Shown: positions 21,219 to 33,586, counted from the stretch's first letter. The stretch: 64,000 nt of DNA from Talaromyces rugulosus (GCF_013368755.1 NC_049561.1:5580001-5644000); one strand, 5' to 3'. The notes: a model not told the origin generated them from the letters alone. Numbers and translations: made by a program.

Positions 21219-23698
21219 TCAAACGGTAGCCTCGCCAGAAACCTCGACCAATTGTGCGTTGATTTCTTTGGGAACCATTCCCGTTGTTGGGTTCTGTGGA
21301 GACTCGCTTTCCATCGGAGTTATGTTGTCAGCATCATTTTCTTTGTTGGGCTTGGGGGCCTCTGTTTCAGTCGCCTCTGCTGTAGAAGAATTCTTCACCG
21401 AGGACTGCTGAACGGTGTCTTCAACATGCTCTGCAGATTCTGATTTTTCCTCATCGCCAATAACAGACGCTAGGCTTCGGAAATTAAACATGGACTCCGT
21501 TCCGGAGTGTGAATCACTCGGTTGTGACTCAGCAGGCTGTTGTTCGCTAGCTCCGGATTCCAGATACGAGGAAGACGTCGAGGAAGCGTTCGACATGTGT
21601 CGTAGGTGTGATGGCCGTGAAGGTTCTGCTGAGGTGGACGGATCCACATCGCGGTTAGCTGACCCAGCAGCACTTTCGCCAGTAGACTCTGCTCCAGCAA
21701 CATCAGCAGTGGGAGAGGTGCGATCAACGCCTTTGCCCTTGTTCCCGCCAGACTGTTCCTCAGTGAGGACTGATGAGGAGCTGCTGTCAACTCGACTAAC
21801 AGCCGGGCCAGTAAAGATAGCAGAATTCGTTTGACTGTTGCTATAGATTCCATTTTTCCGCATCGCCTTCTCCGCCTTCTTTGCTTCCTTCTCTCTCCTT
21901 TTTGCCTCCTTGCGAATTTCCTTCTCCTCTTTCCTCCGTCGTTCTTCTTCACTAGCCAAGCTCATCCTGATAGCTTCCATCATCATCATCTCTTCTAAAT
22001 CATCGATTCGGCTTCGTCTGGCGTTTCCGCGAGGAGGGCCTTGCGCGCCACCTTCGTTTGTTTGTTGCTCAGATGCATTCGCGGCATTCCTCCTTTCGGA
22101 TAAGAAGGCCAGGGCGTGAAGAGCTTGAGAGCCACCGGTGGGTCGATTTGCAGGCGTTTGGGCTCCAGAGCTGCTTGCGCCTGTTCTTCGTAATCCCCGC
22201 CGGCCGAGGCTACGGGACTCGCTGCCTCCCGAGTTCATCAAGTAAGCGGCTGTATGAAGAGCAGTGGCGGCGGCAGAGCGACGCGCAGCATGCGCCCTCG
22301 CATTAGCTAATTTCTGGGCCCAGTCGGGGCGAATTTTATCAGTTGTGATGACGCCTGGGTCAGTGGCTGAAAGAGAGGTCGCTCTACGGCGTCCAGGAAG
22401 CGCGGCAGCACTATTAGCAGCTGCTGCCGAGTTGAGAGAAGAGTTGGAAGAGCCCGGAGACAGGGGTAGGGTGGGATGCAGACCATTCGAGCTTGCATAG
22501 GTCAATCCTCGTCGGAACGGAGGAGGAGCGTAGGTAACGCCAAATTCGGGCTGGACGCAGAAAGGACATGCCGAGGGCTCAGACACAAGCTGGGATTCCT
22601 CTTCAGCACGTTCGCTGTTGCTAACATCCTCTGTAGGCGCATTTGGATCCTGCTCGGCGTGCTCGGTGTGCTCAGGAGGATGTGGATCGGGGCGTTTGAT
22701 CTGGACGAAACATTCTGAACAGATCGGCTGGTCACAGCATCGGGTCCGATTGAGGTAGGGAGGGTAGTAAAGGAAGCAGATCGGACATTCGCTGGCATCT
22801 TTGTACAGATAGGCTTCAATGGGCTGGCCATTCACAAATGGATCATGTGCCAGTATATATTCCCGCGGCGCCATTTCTGTATTTGAGTTGTTTTTGGAGC
22901 TGGTAAGAGCGGCCAATGTCTTGGCTCGACCTCGAAAAAGGGGCGAACTCGATGTTCCTGAAGCGATTGGGGATGAAGGTGATGGCAAAGAGTGAGTGGG
23001 TGTCAGGACCGGGGTGTTTTCGGGATTCGTGGATGGTGATTGGGCCGAGTTTGGCACTGCTAAAAATTGGGCGCTTTTTTCAGGCGATTGGGTGCCACTA
23101 TCGGCACCTTGAGACCGAGGAGTGTACTCTAGTTCGGGAGGGATCTGGTCAGGGGGGGGAATGGGCATTCCTCGAGCGGCAGCCATCAGCTGGTGTTCAG
23201 CCCAAGACTCGGAGAAATCGTTCAACCCTCGCCAAAACGGGGCCACCCGTCGTTCGATCTGTCAGTGGAGGTTAGTATTTGTAAATAATGGAGGTATAAA
23301 TAAGAAGGAGCGAGGTTGCTCCTCACCATCAGCTGGCGAACGATTGCTTTGTTAAAGTCTTCCACGCCGACGTAGACTCCCTGGGTCACCAGATAGCCTC
23401 CATCGACATGTTCTTCCAGCATGCTCCGCTCTCGCTCCTTCAACCTGGCAGCGCGATCCCTCTCCAGACGGCGCGCCTCCCGGTCTTGTTTCGTCTCTCG
23501 GCGATGGTCGTGCGTTGTAGCATCTCTCTCGGTAGATCCGCCGATGCCGAGGAACGAGAGATCGGGCCGGCTGGATCGCAGCGACCGCGAGCCCTCGCCG
23601 CCATGGTACGGGGACGAGTGGCTCTGGTCAGATAACGATCGATGTCGAACCGAGGGCGCCAAAGAGGAGCGAGCCTCCTTGGTTTGTGAATTCCCCAT
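21219..23698 (-). CDS. SIP5: Sip5-family zinc-binding protein
   Basis: Two exons, 23698-23327 and 23258-21219 (phase 0 junction), giving 803 residues. The N-terminus [12 protein letters not shown] carries a possible N-myristoylation Gly2. Residues 90-130 hold the conserved [13 protein letters not shown] ... AIVRQL stretch. A Cys-rich zinc module begins with [10 protein letters not shown] (Cys282, Cys285) and continues with [20 protein letters not shown] and, after an acidic insert, SACPFC, the Sip5 arrangement. A long basic/acidic charged segment ([20 protein letters not shown]) and low-complexity Ser/Glu sequence follow. In yeast, Sip5 links the Snf1 kinase to Glc7 phosphatase (family knowledge), so a role in glucose signalling is plausible. 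Confidence 0.88.
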
Positions 23699-24848
23699 GG
23701 CGGATGGGTCCTCGCAAGGGCTGTGAAGCCAGGCGGCAACTAACCGCAGGAACGTAGAGCCAAGGCGATGTAATGTTTAGGCAGTCGGGGAGGAGAGGAG
23801 GATAACAGCGGTATTTCTCAACGGATCAGCTGCTCGCCTGATCACGGCCTCGTGGTCTGGGTGCTGTGGAGTTGGGAGAGTTGAAGTAGTCGGCAGGGTA
23901 GTCGCGATAAGCAGCTGGCGGGTGGCCATGTGAGCGCTGGTGGGTAGGGTAGGGTGACTAAGGCTCCGCTCGGTGCTTGTCTGAATCTCCGGCCTCGGGT
24001 GGCGGAATGCCCGGATGCGTATGGAACAAGTATCAACAACAGCAATAGTAATATTAATACCGGCACAACAGCCTCACTCAGCACACGCAGTGAGACGACG
24101 AGGGCGGTCGAGCCTTTTCTTGGGGGAGATGGATTCCAGGATTAATTATCCCTTCACTAGTGCGTCTGCAGGCGAGCGCCCTCGGCCGGTCGAGCGATGG
24201 CGTCCCGGCCTTTCTCCGTGTTTAATTAGAGCGAGAAAGCAACGGCCTGGGGAGAGTTTGATGTGTGCCGGATTGGCAAATGAACAATCTTAATCGCAGG
24301 ATATGTTTGTTCATTATTATTATTTCCTTGAAAATAATACGGGGCAGGCCATGATTGTGCTCTTCATCATCCCAGCCCAGATGACGTCAGGCGATGATGA
24401 TGATGCACGACAGACTTAATAATTTAGTAGTCTAGAACTTCAGCCCAACAACAGGTGTTGTTTTCATTTCTTTGTATGTATTCCTAACCATATTTTGGTC
24501 AGCTATTGATACGTCAACTCCGTTGGGCTCCTCTGGGAAAATATTATATTACATAGCCACATACATGACCCCATGTCTTTAGCTAGTACAGAGGTGCATG
24601 TTATCATAGAGTGCATATACATTATTTTGATTCTTTCACTTACTCTATACCATAGTTAACTGAGAAAGTGATTTGACTGATCTTGCAATCTGTCAGCCTT
24701 ATTAACCATCGACTGGAACGGTGAACGGTGAATGAGTTAATCCGTAGCCGGTAATGTGGGCCCATTCACATGTTGACCCGATTGTCATCTCCTCCTTTCT
24801 ACTTCCTCCTTGGATTCTGTCCTATCTATTGCCTCAGTCTATCAATTG
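23699..24848. other. Intergenic: SIP5 upstream region
   Basis: GC-rich for the first 500 bp (probable SIP5 leader and promoter), then AT-rich from about 24300. No gene recognised. Short overlapping frames on both strands near 23840-24290 lack family resemblance. Confidence 0.5.
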
Positions 24849-27023
24849 ATGGCTGGTGATAGCTCACCTGATTACAAAGCTATCTTCCAACGTGAAGCAG
24901 AGCTACGCAGGCAGGCAGAAGAAAGAGAGAAACGTGAAGCAGACTTGCGCAGGCAGGCAGAAGCACAGACTCAACCGACAGCTTTTATCGAGTTCGTCCA
25001 AGCTTGTCATAATTTACTTTCTCGTCTCTTTCAGGTCGAAAAGTCCACAAAGGGACAGATCCCGCGACCTACTGGAAAATATTGCCCAACACGACTTTAC
25101 CTGTGGTCAGACTATCCAGTAAAGCAGTAAAAATTATATAATACCATTTACACTTACCTGCAACCAGTAGAAAGAGATGCACACCAAGTCTTTGCACCAC
25201 TGGCTGAGCTGAAGGGCCTTCAGCGACGCTTTTCGCTCTGAGATGTGCGAAGTGAAAAGGATTTAGAGAGATACGAGGGACTAGCAGTCGAAGACCATGT
25301 TCATGATATTATAGCTGAGTTGTGCAAGATACCGGATGCCCGAGAAAGGCTTTAGCTTGGAGGTGGCATTATATTTGATAATCATGCGAATACCCTAGAA
25401 GAGCCAGCAGATAACGATACCGATGAAGATGACGACGATGACAATGATGAAACCTTTGATAAATCAAGTACTCAACATCCCAGACCAGATCAATTTTATA
25501 TCCATCAGGTCAATGGCACCACCAATACCTTACTGACCACAGTCGAGTACAAACCACCGCATAAGCTCAGGATAGAGGACATACGATCGGGCCTTCATCC
25601 CATCGAGTTTTAGAAGGATGTCGTCAACGGGAACAAACCTACCGATAAGAATCAAAAGCTAAAATATAACACAGAACAGCTAGTTGGTTCTGTATTAACT
25701 CAGAAATATCACGTTATGATTCAAAAAGGGCTGGAATACTCCTATATCACAAACAGATTATCTTTAATTCTTCTCCGCATTCCTTATGACGATCCCAGTA
25801 CGCTTTATTACTACCCTTGTGAACCCAATCTCAACATAAATACAGATGATCCCTAGATCTTTCTCCAACCAAAAACCGCAATCACTAGGGTGTTATGTCT
25901 CTGTTTGATATACTTTCATTCCCACATCCATAATCACCAGTGGCGAGAAGCTACAAAATCTCATTTACATATATAGGAGACGAGTTTCAACCATACACAA
26001 TCCCAGATTCCTAATAAAGAGCTACAGCAAGTCCCTCCCAACTCAGAATATACAAGCTCGGAGTATTTTCCTTCATCTCCATTGTCACCCACCAATGAAA
26101 CGCGTCAAGCCTCAACCAGAGCCCGATCTGGTTATAGTCCCACAGAAATAATATCTCAGAACGAAAGCATAGATTCATCTAGCTCCGATTTAGATGCAGC
26201 GATATAGAGTTGAAAGCGAGGGTTCAGCCAAATTATATCTTCTCCACCTAATCAACGTTCATCAACACATCCAACAACAGATTCGACTACCCCTTTTAAT
26301 AGTAAATATCAGCAGCACGCATCACAATTCTATACGCAGCAGTGTCTACTAGGCCTGCAGCATAGAAGTGCATTAAATAGCTCTTGTCCTAATATCCATA
26401 TCCATCGAAAAGGCCAGAAGCGTGACAAACATTATATCGATACAAAACAGCTAGTACAGCTACTAAAAAAGCAGCTTGATCAAGACCTCAACCACAACTG
26501 TACACCGTTCGGAGTTTGTGGATCATATAGTACACCATTTAAGATTACGTGCGCTACATATAGCTATACGGTGGTTGGAAAGGGGACTACAGCCCAACTT
26601 TGGAAGAAGATTTACAGTGAAGCAGAGATATACCGGGTTCTACAAAAAACACAGGGACTCACAGTCCCGGTTTTTCTTGGCGCGATTGATTTAAAAATGA
26701 TTTTCTTTCTCCACAGAGCTGGAGAAATCCGTCATATGCTGTTTATGGGTTAGGCAGGAGAGTATATCAAAACAGCAGAGAGTTTAACACTACGCCAGGA
26801 GATGTCCAGATCCAAAAGGCAGATCCACAAGTTAGACGTTATACATAAGGACTTGCGGCTTGAAAATATATTATAGAATAACAATCTAAGTCGGGTTATG
26901 ATCATAGATTCTCATCAGTCTCAAATCGACCGCCGCCCGAAAGGAGAGCGGGTTAGATCTTTAATGAGATCACTCAATATACAGACAGACCGGTCCAAGC
27001 GACCTCACCTGACCTGTATATGA
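24849..27023 (+). pseudogene. Degenerate fungal kinase-like repeat-family gene, RIP-like stops
   Basis: One reading frame runs for 725 codons from ATG 24849 to TGA 27021-27023 without any indel, but is cut by ten in-frame stops: TAA 25128, TGA 25239, TAG 25353, 25611, 25854, 25974, 26205, TGA 26211, TAG 26751 and 26874. Each can arise from CAA, CAG, CGA or TGG by a single C:G to T:A change. The conceptual product matches a large fungal family I recall as often mislabelled 'metalloprotease m41 FtsH': coiled N-terminus (EREKREADLRRQAEAQ), FIEFVQACHNLLSR, VEYKPPHKL, YDDPSTLYYYPCEPN, VVGKGTTAQLWK, VPVFLGAIDL and the kinase-like HKDLRLENIL and RVMIIDSHQSQ. A non-functional relic is the simplest reading; an active gene would need massive readthrough. 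Confidence 0.88.
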
Positions 27024-27735
27024 ATATATTACATCGGATCAGTTGCCTTTGTTTAACGACTGGGCATAATGTCTGACTTCCGTGCACAAAGGATTTTAGC
27101 CCAATGGATGAAATTCCCGCGCTCCATGCGGCATATCATCCTATGCATGCAGTATGTTTCTTCAATACGCTAACCCTAACTAACAACTCCTTTATCGACT
27201 TCCAAACATTCCTTGTTCTTGGTGCAGCTATCTGTCTCTTTGGATTAGCTAAATCCACCGTAGACACACTCGTAATTCAAACGTGGTTTTGTGCTCAGTT
27301 CCAACTTTTCAGCCTCTCTGTTCTAGTTACAAACGAAGACAGCGTATTGCCAGAAATCGGGTCCATTCCCCTACAGCTAGACTCACGATAAGTTAAAGTA
27401 GATACTCGTTTTGGTTTAATGAATAAAACAACAGATGTAAACAATAGATGTAAACCAACATTATGTGGGTCAATGTGGCGGGTGAGTGGGTCCAAGTCTG
27501 CGCCACACGAACTGTGGTTGTGGCTAGACCGAAAATCCTCCGCTGTCGAAAAAAGTTTTGGCAATTACTTGCTTGCTTCTCCAGCAACACCAGCACATCT
27601 CAGGTTCCTCGGCCTCAGCCTACCTATCTTGATCAACCTTTTGAACCTGGTGATATTCGATATTTCTTTTTTAACTCCCTCTCTTTCCGACCAATACCAT
27701 TCGACACCAACAACAACAACACAAACAATGTTACG
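27024..27735. other. Intergenic between relic and Nop8-like gene
   Basis: Holds the upstream region of the Nop8-like gene. The downstream frame stays open back to an ATG at 27463, giving a possible N-terminal extension. A 95-codon plus-strand frame at 27104-27391 has no recognisable features. Confidence 0.5.
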
Positions 27736-29436
27736 ATGACAACGGCTCTCACACGACTACACATCTCGCCCCTCGACCCCGCCTTGCTCGACTCGATTCT
27801 CGGCCCGACAAATCGACCCCTGGCGACGAATATATCGTTTCACACTATCCCTACATTCCCCGAAAATAGCTTCGGATACGTCAGTCTGCCATCAATGGAG
27901 GCAGACAAGCTGAAGAGAAAGCTCAATGGCTCCATTCTCAAAGGGAAGAAACTCAAAGTAGAAGCTGCTCGGCCCGACCCAAAAGAAACCAAAAAATCAT
28001 CCGAATCTTCAGATACAGATAAGAAGGAGGAGAAAAAGAAGAAGAAATCTTCAAAGCGCAAGGCAGAGGAGGAGCAGGAAAATGGAGTGCTCGAGGGACA
28101 CGAACTGCCGGCCGATCGGCATGTGAAAAGAGGCTGGACCGAGCCAGCAAGTTCCAGGAAACATAAGAAACAGAAAAAGAGTGAGAAGGAAGCAAAACCT
28201 GCGAAACTGCAGTCCAAGTCCAAGTACACGGAAAAGGCCGAGTGCTTATTCAAAACAAAGACTCCGCCCAACAAGACTGTGACGGGAAAGAAGGACAAGA
28301 AACCTAAAAATGACAAGGCTCCAAACGAGGTGCTTGTCCACGAGTTTGCGCAGACTGTCACTCATCCTTCTTTCTTGAAGTCGACAACGCAGGACCAGCC
28401 AGTCACCGCTGGATTTGAGGAAGGAAAGGGATGGGTTGATACGGATGGCACAATTAAAGAAGCGGCTAGTGAAAGATCCAAAAAAGCGACTTTCCATCCT
28501 GGGAAAAGGGATGGCGCTAAAGAACGTGTCCCAAAAAAGTCGAAACTTGACCGACACTCCAAGAAGAAAGAAAAACCATCTACGCCCGTCTCTTCCCCAA
28601 GCGAATCTGAAGAACAGCCCGACTGGACCTCTTCAAGCGGCTCTAGTGATAACGATTCTTCAGCTTCTGAAAGTGATACAAGCGACGAGAGTTCTGACGT
28701 CAGCTCAGATGACGAAAGCTCAGCGTCAAATGAAGAGGAGCGAGTAGCGAAGGCGACACCGGAATCTTTGAACAAACCTGCACATGGAGATAAACCCAGG
28801 TCCGCGAATGGCGACGAGCTAGAGAGTGGTGGTGGATCCAACAAGGAGGATAACTCTAAAGATAGCGATTCTACAAGTGACAAGGCTACTAGTGATGAAG
28901 ATAGCTCTGAAGACTCTTCTTCGTCATCCGAAGACGAGACGGAAGAAAGCGAAACGAACAATGTGCACCCGCTAGAAGCTCTATTCAAACGAAAAGAGCA
29001 GCAGCCCGAAGAGACCAATACTGGATTTAGTTTCTTTGGCGGCAATGAAGACGATATCGAAGATGAAGACGAAGACGAGGCTCAGCAACCTACGTCCACT
29101 GAACCACTAACTCCTTATACTCGCCGTGATCGTCTAGTCCGAGATGTGCGAAGCGCCGCTCCAACACCAGACACTGCGGTGCGCAGTCACACCAAACTGC
29201 TCGCTGACGAAGATGAAGATATGGAAGATCTCGACGATGAACCTGACACGGAATCGAGCCCGTCCAAAGCTCGTGATCAGTCAGTTGCCCAGCAGCCACA
29301 AGAGACCGATTTTGCGAAATGGTTCTGGGAAAATCGAGGAGACAACAACAGGGCATGGAAGAAGAGACGTCGTGACTCTGCTAAAGAAAAGAGGCAGCGC
29401 GACAATAGGCGCAAAGGAATGAAAGGCCGAGGATAG
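27736..29436 (+). CDS. Nop8-like nucleolar RRM protein, Ser/acid-rich
   Basis: Intronless, 566 residues from ATG 27736. Residues 3-75 form a divergent RRM: TTALTRLHISPLD at strand 1 and LKRKLNGSILKGKKLKVEAA at the end. Long Lys- and Ser/Asp/Glu-rich tracts follow (SSDDESSASNEEE and similar). The C-terminus is conserved: HPLEALFKR, FSFFGG, PYTRRDRLVRDVRSAAPTPDTA and the basic end WFWENRGDNNRAWKKRRRDS. This architecture fits Nop8/NOL8, a 60S ribosome biogenesis factor (inference from architecture). An in-frame ATG at 27463 adds 91 residues; the downstream start is preferred because it sits just before the RRM and after a probable leader. Confidence 0.72.
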   Translation: MTTALTRLHISPLDPALLDSILGPTNRPLATNISFHTIPTFPENSFGYVSLPSMEADKLKRKLNGSILKGKKLKVEAARPDPKETKKSSESSDTDKKEEKKKKKSSKRKAEEEQENGVLEGHELPADRHVKRGWTEPASSRKHKKQKKSEKEAKPAKLQSKSKYTEKAECLFKTKTPPNKTVTGKKDKKPKNDKAPNEVLVHEFAQTVTHPSFLKSTTQDQPVTAGFEEGKGWVDTDGTIKEAASERSKKATFHPGKRDGAKERVPKKSKLDRHSKKKEKPSTPVSSPSESEEQPDWTSSSGSSDNDSSASESDTSDESSDVSSDDESSASNEEERVAKATPESLNKPAHGDKPRSANGDELESGGGSNKEDNSKDSDSTSDKATSDEDSSEDSSSSSEDETEESETNNVHPLEALFKRKEQQPEETNTGFSFFGGNEDDIEDEDEDEAQQPTSTEPLTPYTRRDRLVRDVRSAAPTPDTAVRSHTKLLADEDEDMEDLDDEPDTESSPSKARDQSVAQQPQETDFAKWFWENRGDNNRAWKKRRRDSAKEKRQRDNRRKGMKGRG

Positions 29437-29745
29437 AAGACACATGCTGATTTATGTAAGAAGCAATAATTTTAGCTATGTGGTGACTTGGCTGTAGATA
29501 ATACACGATACTGGTAATCCATCCTAGAATTCAAGATTTGAACATTTCCGTTTCCCTACATGCTATTCTTTATGCTTTATTTCTCATGGTTAAGAGTAGA
29601 TCTATATTCTGTTATGCTAATTGGTCAGTATACATCACGTGATTTTATTATATTATCGCGATATCTCCGATACGGCGGTTTGACGATCACACCACAACCC
29701 CCGATAATTGAGCCGGATCGCTACTAGACATCAAAATCCTTCGCC
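29437..29745. other. Short intergenic region
   Basis: AT-rich 3' flank of the Nop8-like gene, then the promoter of the small membrane protein, including a CACGTG E-box at 29636-29641. Confidence 0.5.
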
Positions 29746-30479
29746 ATGAAGCGGTGGACGGGCTTCATACAGTGCGTGTTTCTCCTCAGCATCTTTATAA
29801 ACGTTGCGACGGTTTTGGCTGCGAGTAAGTACCGACTTTTGAAGATCCGACGAGGCTTCGTCATCCCCCGAAGACGACAAGTGATTACATTTTTTTGGCT
29901 AATACCTGCTTTTTATCAACACAACAGAACCAACTTCATTCTGCAAATGTACCTGCTTCACAAACAGCACGATTATCGAATTTAGTCCCGTGGACACTTC
30001 ATCCACTCTTTCGCGCGCCCTATTCGAACGAGCAAGTTCAAAGGCCGATTCCACGGGCGACAGCAGCCAAAGTCGAGCGCTGACATGCAATGACTGCACT
30101 CGCAAGTTCTGTATGGGTTATAACCTGCCAATATGTCAAAAGGCTACCGAGGAGGATATCATAACTACGTGTTTCAGTATGTGACTTCTTTTTTTTTTAG
30201 AGTTGTCGACCAGGTTCTAATAATATGTGCTTGGTAGAACGGGATTCCAGGAAAGACGAATCTGTCGTGTTTATTTTCATTTTCGCAACCGCCGGTCTTC
30301 TTACATGGGCAGCTATCAAGCCGTGGGCTGAGCGGTGGATGGAGGTGAGTTGATGATTTCCCCCAAAACGGGCCAAAACCGGCCGCGTCATTCATTGCAC
30401 TGGCTGACACATTTCGCACTCATAGGCAGCTCGAGAGCGCAGGCGATATATTCCAGTGTCGAATCCAGATGCAATTTAA
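29746..30479 (+). CDS. Small Cys-rich type I-like membrane protein
   Basis: Four exons, 29746-29824, 29928-30176, 30238-30344 and 30426-30479, giving 162 residues. A signal peptide or first helix spans about residues 5-26 (FIQCVFLLSIFINVATVLAA). A lumenal/outside domain has Cys in TSFCKCTCFTN, TCNDCTRKFC, LPICQK and TTCF, enough for several disulfides or a metal site. After RDSRKDES comes one transmembrane helix, VVFIFIFATAGLLTWAAI, and a basic cytosolic tail (ERRRYIPVS). I recognise it as a conserved ascomycete protein but know no assigned function. The Cys pattern before a single helix is loosely TMEM9-like; that is a guess. All four exons join in frame, and the Cys pattern is continuous across junctions. 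Confidence 0.78.
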
Positions 30480-31651
30480 TGATCAATCAAATATACCCTT
30501 TTCCGGCTTTTCGCCTTGTCGTATTATCTTTATCTTATCGCATTTTCTCCTTGCGCTTGCCGCAGGAGTGTAGGATTTTCGTTATTGTCAGAGTGTGGGT
30601 TGTAGGTGTCGGTGAGATTGCGGCAGTATCCTTTTTCTCCCTTTTTCCTCTTAAGCTGCGCACATTCTTGTACAGGCAAATTGACCGGCCTGCAGGAGGC
30701 GCATGGCGAAACATCTCATGTAGGACGAGACAATACTCGGTAGCTTTGGATGTGTCCGCGTGACGTTACAGCCGCATCCATCCACTTGGCAAAACGAGCG
30801 CAAACCCCGTGAATGCTCCGTCCACCCATCACCAATTGGTCAAACGCATACCATTGTCACTGCCACTGAGCATTCTTGACATCCAACGCATGTCAAGGTG
30901 CTCAAAAAACAACCAAGTCCGCGCGATGAGGTGGGGTTGGTTTATGTTTTGCCTGGCGGTGATGCGCACCAATAATGCGTGGACAGTGGGGCTCGCGGCG
31001 GCTAACCTGCGCCAAGACGGGGTCTAGCGCGGCCCCTCTGCTATCAGACTTTTGCGTCCGGTTCTCGGCCGCCGGATTGGGCAATGCCTAGGCCTCAGCG
31101 GTGGACAGAGGGCAGAGAAGGAGAGAGAAAAAAGAAAAAGAGGGAGGATATGAGACATCACTCGATGATATGATCTCAATACGCGTATTCCAATAGTCAA
31201 GGGCAGGGCAGATGCACGAACCGGAACGCCAGCCGGATGCCCAACCGGGAAGGAGACCGGATATCGGCCTCCACGGACCCGTCTTCCTTCCCCCTCCCGT
31301 CGCCACAGGCCCTGGTTCCCCTTCGGTCAAAAACCTCTTCTTTCCTGCCTTTCTCCCCCTCTCGTCCATCCACCAGACGTGCCATCAACAACGAACGCCC
31401 TTCGGCTTGCTGCTCCCTCGCGCGAGAAGAAAAAAAAAAGACCAGAGACGACGCTCTCGACACTCGTCTACAGAACAAAGACAAAGAGGAATCACCGCGT
31501 CATCTGACACGGGCCTTGGCAGGTAAACGAAACCGGGAAGGCAACCCACGCGGAAAGACAAGTCGCTTCTCTTCAGAAAAGCAATTTCTTCTTCCTGCGT
31601 GGCCTTGCGGGGAACGGAAGTGGTAAGAATTATTCAATTTTCCGAAGAACT
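30480..31651. other. Intergenic: long 5' region of MFS gene
   Basis: About 1.2 kb with no recognised gene. Positions 31100-31640 are purine/pyrimidine-rich and GC-rich, looking like a long leader for the transporter; a GTAAAC sequence at 31523 could be a 5'-UTR intron donor. Overlapping frames on both strands (31088-31626) are not family-like. Confidence 0.5.
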
Positions 31652-33434
31652 ATGGTATCAACGCCTCAGAAAAGATCTACCTCAACCGACGATGCTTTTC
31701 CCTCGCTGCAACTCTTCCTCTTGGGTACGTCTCCCCGCCAGAAACTTGACTTTGCTAACGAGTACATGTGACAGCCATCTGCCGTGTGGCAGAGCCAATC
31801 GCTCTTACCTCCATTTTCCCATACTCGTGGGTGATGGTCCAAGAGTTCCACATCGGCAATCCCAATGACGCCTCTTTCTATGCCGGCATTCTTATCGCCG
31901 CCTTTTCCTTGGCCGAAGCTGTGACCGGCATGTTTTGGGGCGCGCTTTCCGATCGTCTAGGCCGGAAGCCTGTGCTACTTTTGGGTTGTTCTGGTACTGT
32001 ACTCTCCTTGCTCATTGTCGGATTCTCTACCAACTACTGGCTTGCCCTTTTTGGTCGTGTCGTCGGTGGTATGCTCAATGGAAATGTCGGTGTCATCCAA
32101 ACCATGGTTGGAGAACTGGTGAAACGGCCAGAACACGAGCGTAAGTTGCCCCCGAATGGTGGCTTTTTGGCCATCTTTGATGCTGATATCCAATTATAGC
32201 TCGAGCCTACGCAGTCATGCCTTTTGTCTGGTCCATCGGCACTATTCTTGGACCTGGTGAGCTTCCCCCTGCCTACAGAATGAATCTATAACAAGTCCTA
32301 CTAACAAGCGAGCTCTCAGCGGTGGGTGGTCTTCTCGCAAAGCCTGCTGAAGGCTTTCCTTCGGTATTCTCCCCGGACGGTCTCTTTGGGAAATACCCGT
32401 TCTTACTTCCTAACCTTTTCTGTGCCGTACTACTCCTCGTTAGTATAACCGGAGGCGCTTTACTCCTTCAAGAAACCCACCCAGACCTCCAGCCTCAGGC
32501 GCCGTCTCTATACTCCTCGAGCGCCGAGACTCCATTGATAGCCACTGCTGGAGCCACGTCGAACCCCGGTGTCGACCTCCGCGCGGAGTCATACGGTACT
32601 TTTAACGATGTCAGTGTACATTCAAACGAACGCTGGCGATGCCAGACCGAGGGTTCCAAAGAGAGAATTAGCTCCTCACAAAAGGAAGTGGCCTTTACGT
32701 CTCAGGTGATCATGTTCATCGTCGCTCTTGGTATTTTCACATACCACTCCATGACCTTTGACCATCTTCTTCCAATCTTCCTACAAGATAAGAATCATAT
32801 GCTTCTTTCCGGAAGCTCTTTCCCGTATATCTCTGGAGGACTAGGGTTATCCACCCAGACTGTCGGGATCATCATGTCCGTCGACGGACTGATTGCGCTT
32901 TTCATCCAAAGCGTCTTGTTCCCACCTCTGGCTGATTGGCTTGGTGTCTGGAGACTGTTTGTCATGGTCACAACCTTGCATCCCATAACCTACTTCATTG
33001 TGCCCTTCTTGGCCTGTCTCCCGCCCAACCTCGTATTCAGCGGGATCTATATTTGCTTGATTATTCGCAACATCCTGTCCATCATAGCTTACCCGGTTCT
33101 CTTGATTCTCATCAAACAATCCGCCCCTTCTTCCTGCGTGATGGGAAAAATCAACGGACTGGCCGCCTCAGCTGGTGCCGCATGCCGCACTATTGCACCT
33201 CCCGTAGCAGGACTCTTGTACAGCACTGGTACCCAAATCGGCTGTACTCCTATTGCCTGGTGGGGGAGCTCTGTCATCGCGCTAGCCGGCATTTTACAGC
33301 TGTGGTTCATCAAGCGCAGAAAGGACACCGTCACTGTTAGAGCAGCAGCTCCATGTCTAGCAGCAGCTGGTCCCCCTTCTGCAGAAAGCCACCCACGCGA
33401 AGTTATTCACGTGCTTGGCGAGCCTGACTTTTAG
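31652..33434 (+). CDS. MFS transporter, DHA1/multidrug-like
   Basis: Exons 31652-31724, 31775-32140, 32200-32256 and 32320-33434 give 536 residues. The MFS motif A GALSDRLGRKPVLL lies between helices 2 and 3, with FYAGILIAAFSLAEAVTGMFWG as helix 2 and GRVVGGMLNGNVGVIQTMVGE as helix 4. A long cytosolic loop (about residues 210-290) separates the two halves. Helices 7-12 follow and the tail is short. Resembles the fungal drug:H+ antiporter 1 / ZIFL-like group; the substrate cannot be inferred. The first intron interrupts the junction of the short N-tail and helix 1. Confidence 0.87.
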
Positions 33435-33586
33435 AAACCTTTATTGGTTTCTTGGTCCCAAAAATATACGTGTTCGATGACAGTCAAAAAACCTCTGATG
33501 TGATGTTTGTCTTTTGCACCTACTCTTTCTATCGAGTTGGATGCGCGTGTTTGGAAGTGCGTCCTGTTCTGTTTTTGTTTTTTTCT

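Noticed and set aside
26476..26694. 72-codon frame inside the kinase-like relic
   Set aside because: Out of phase with the 725-codon relic frame, whose translation is recognisable; it is a shadow.
27104..27391. 95-codon plus-strand frame after the RIP-like relic
   Set aside because: No resemblance to the relic family or any known domain; likely chance in the intergenic region.
31088..31626. Overlapping 90-130 codon frames on both strands ahead of the MFS gene
   Set aside because: Purine/pyrimidine-biased leader sequence gives long frames by chance; none has a domain.
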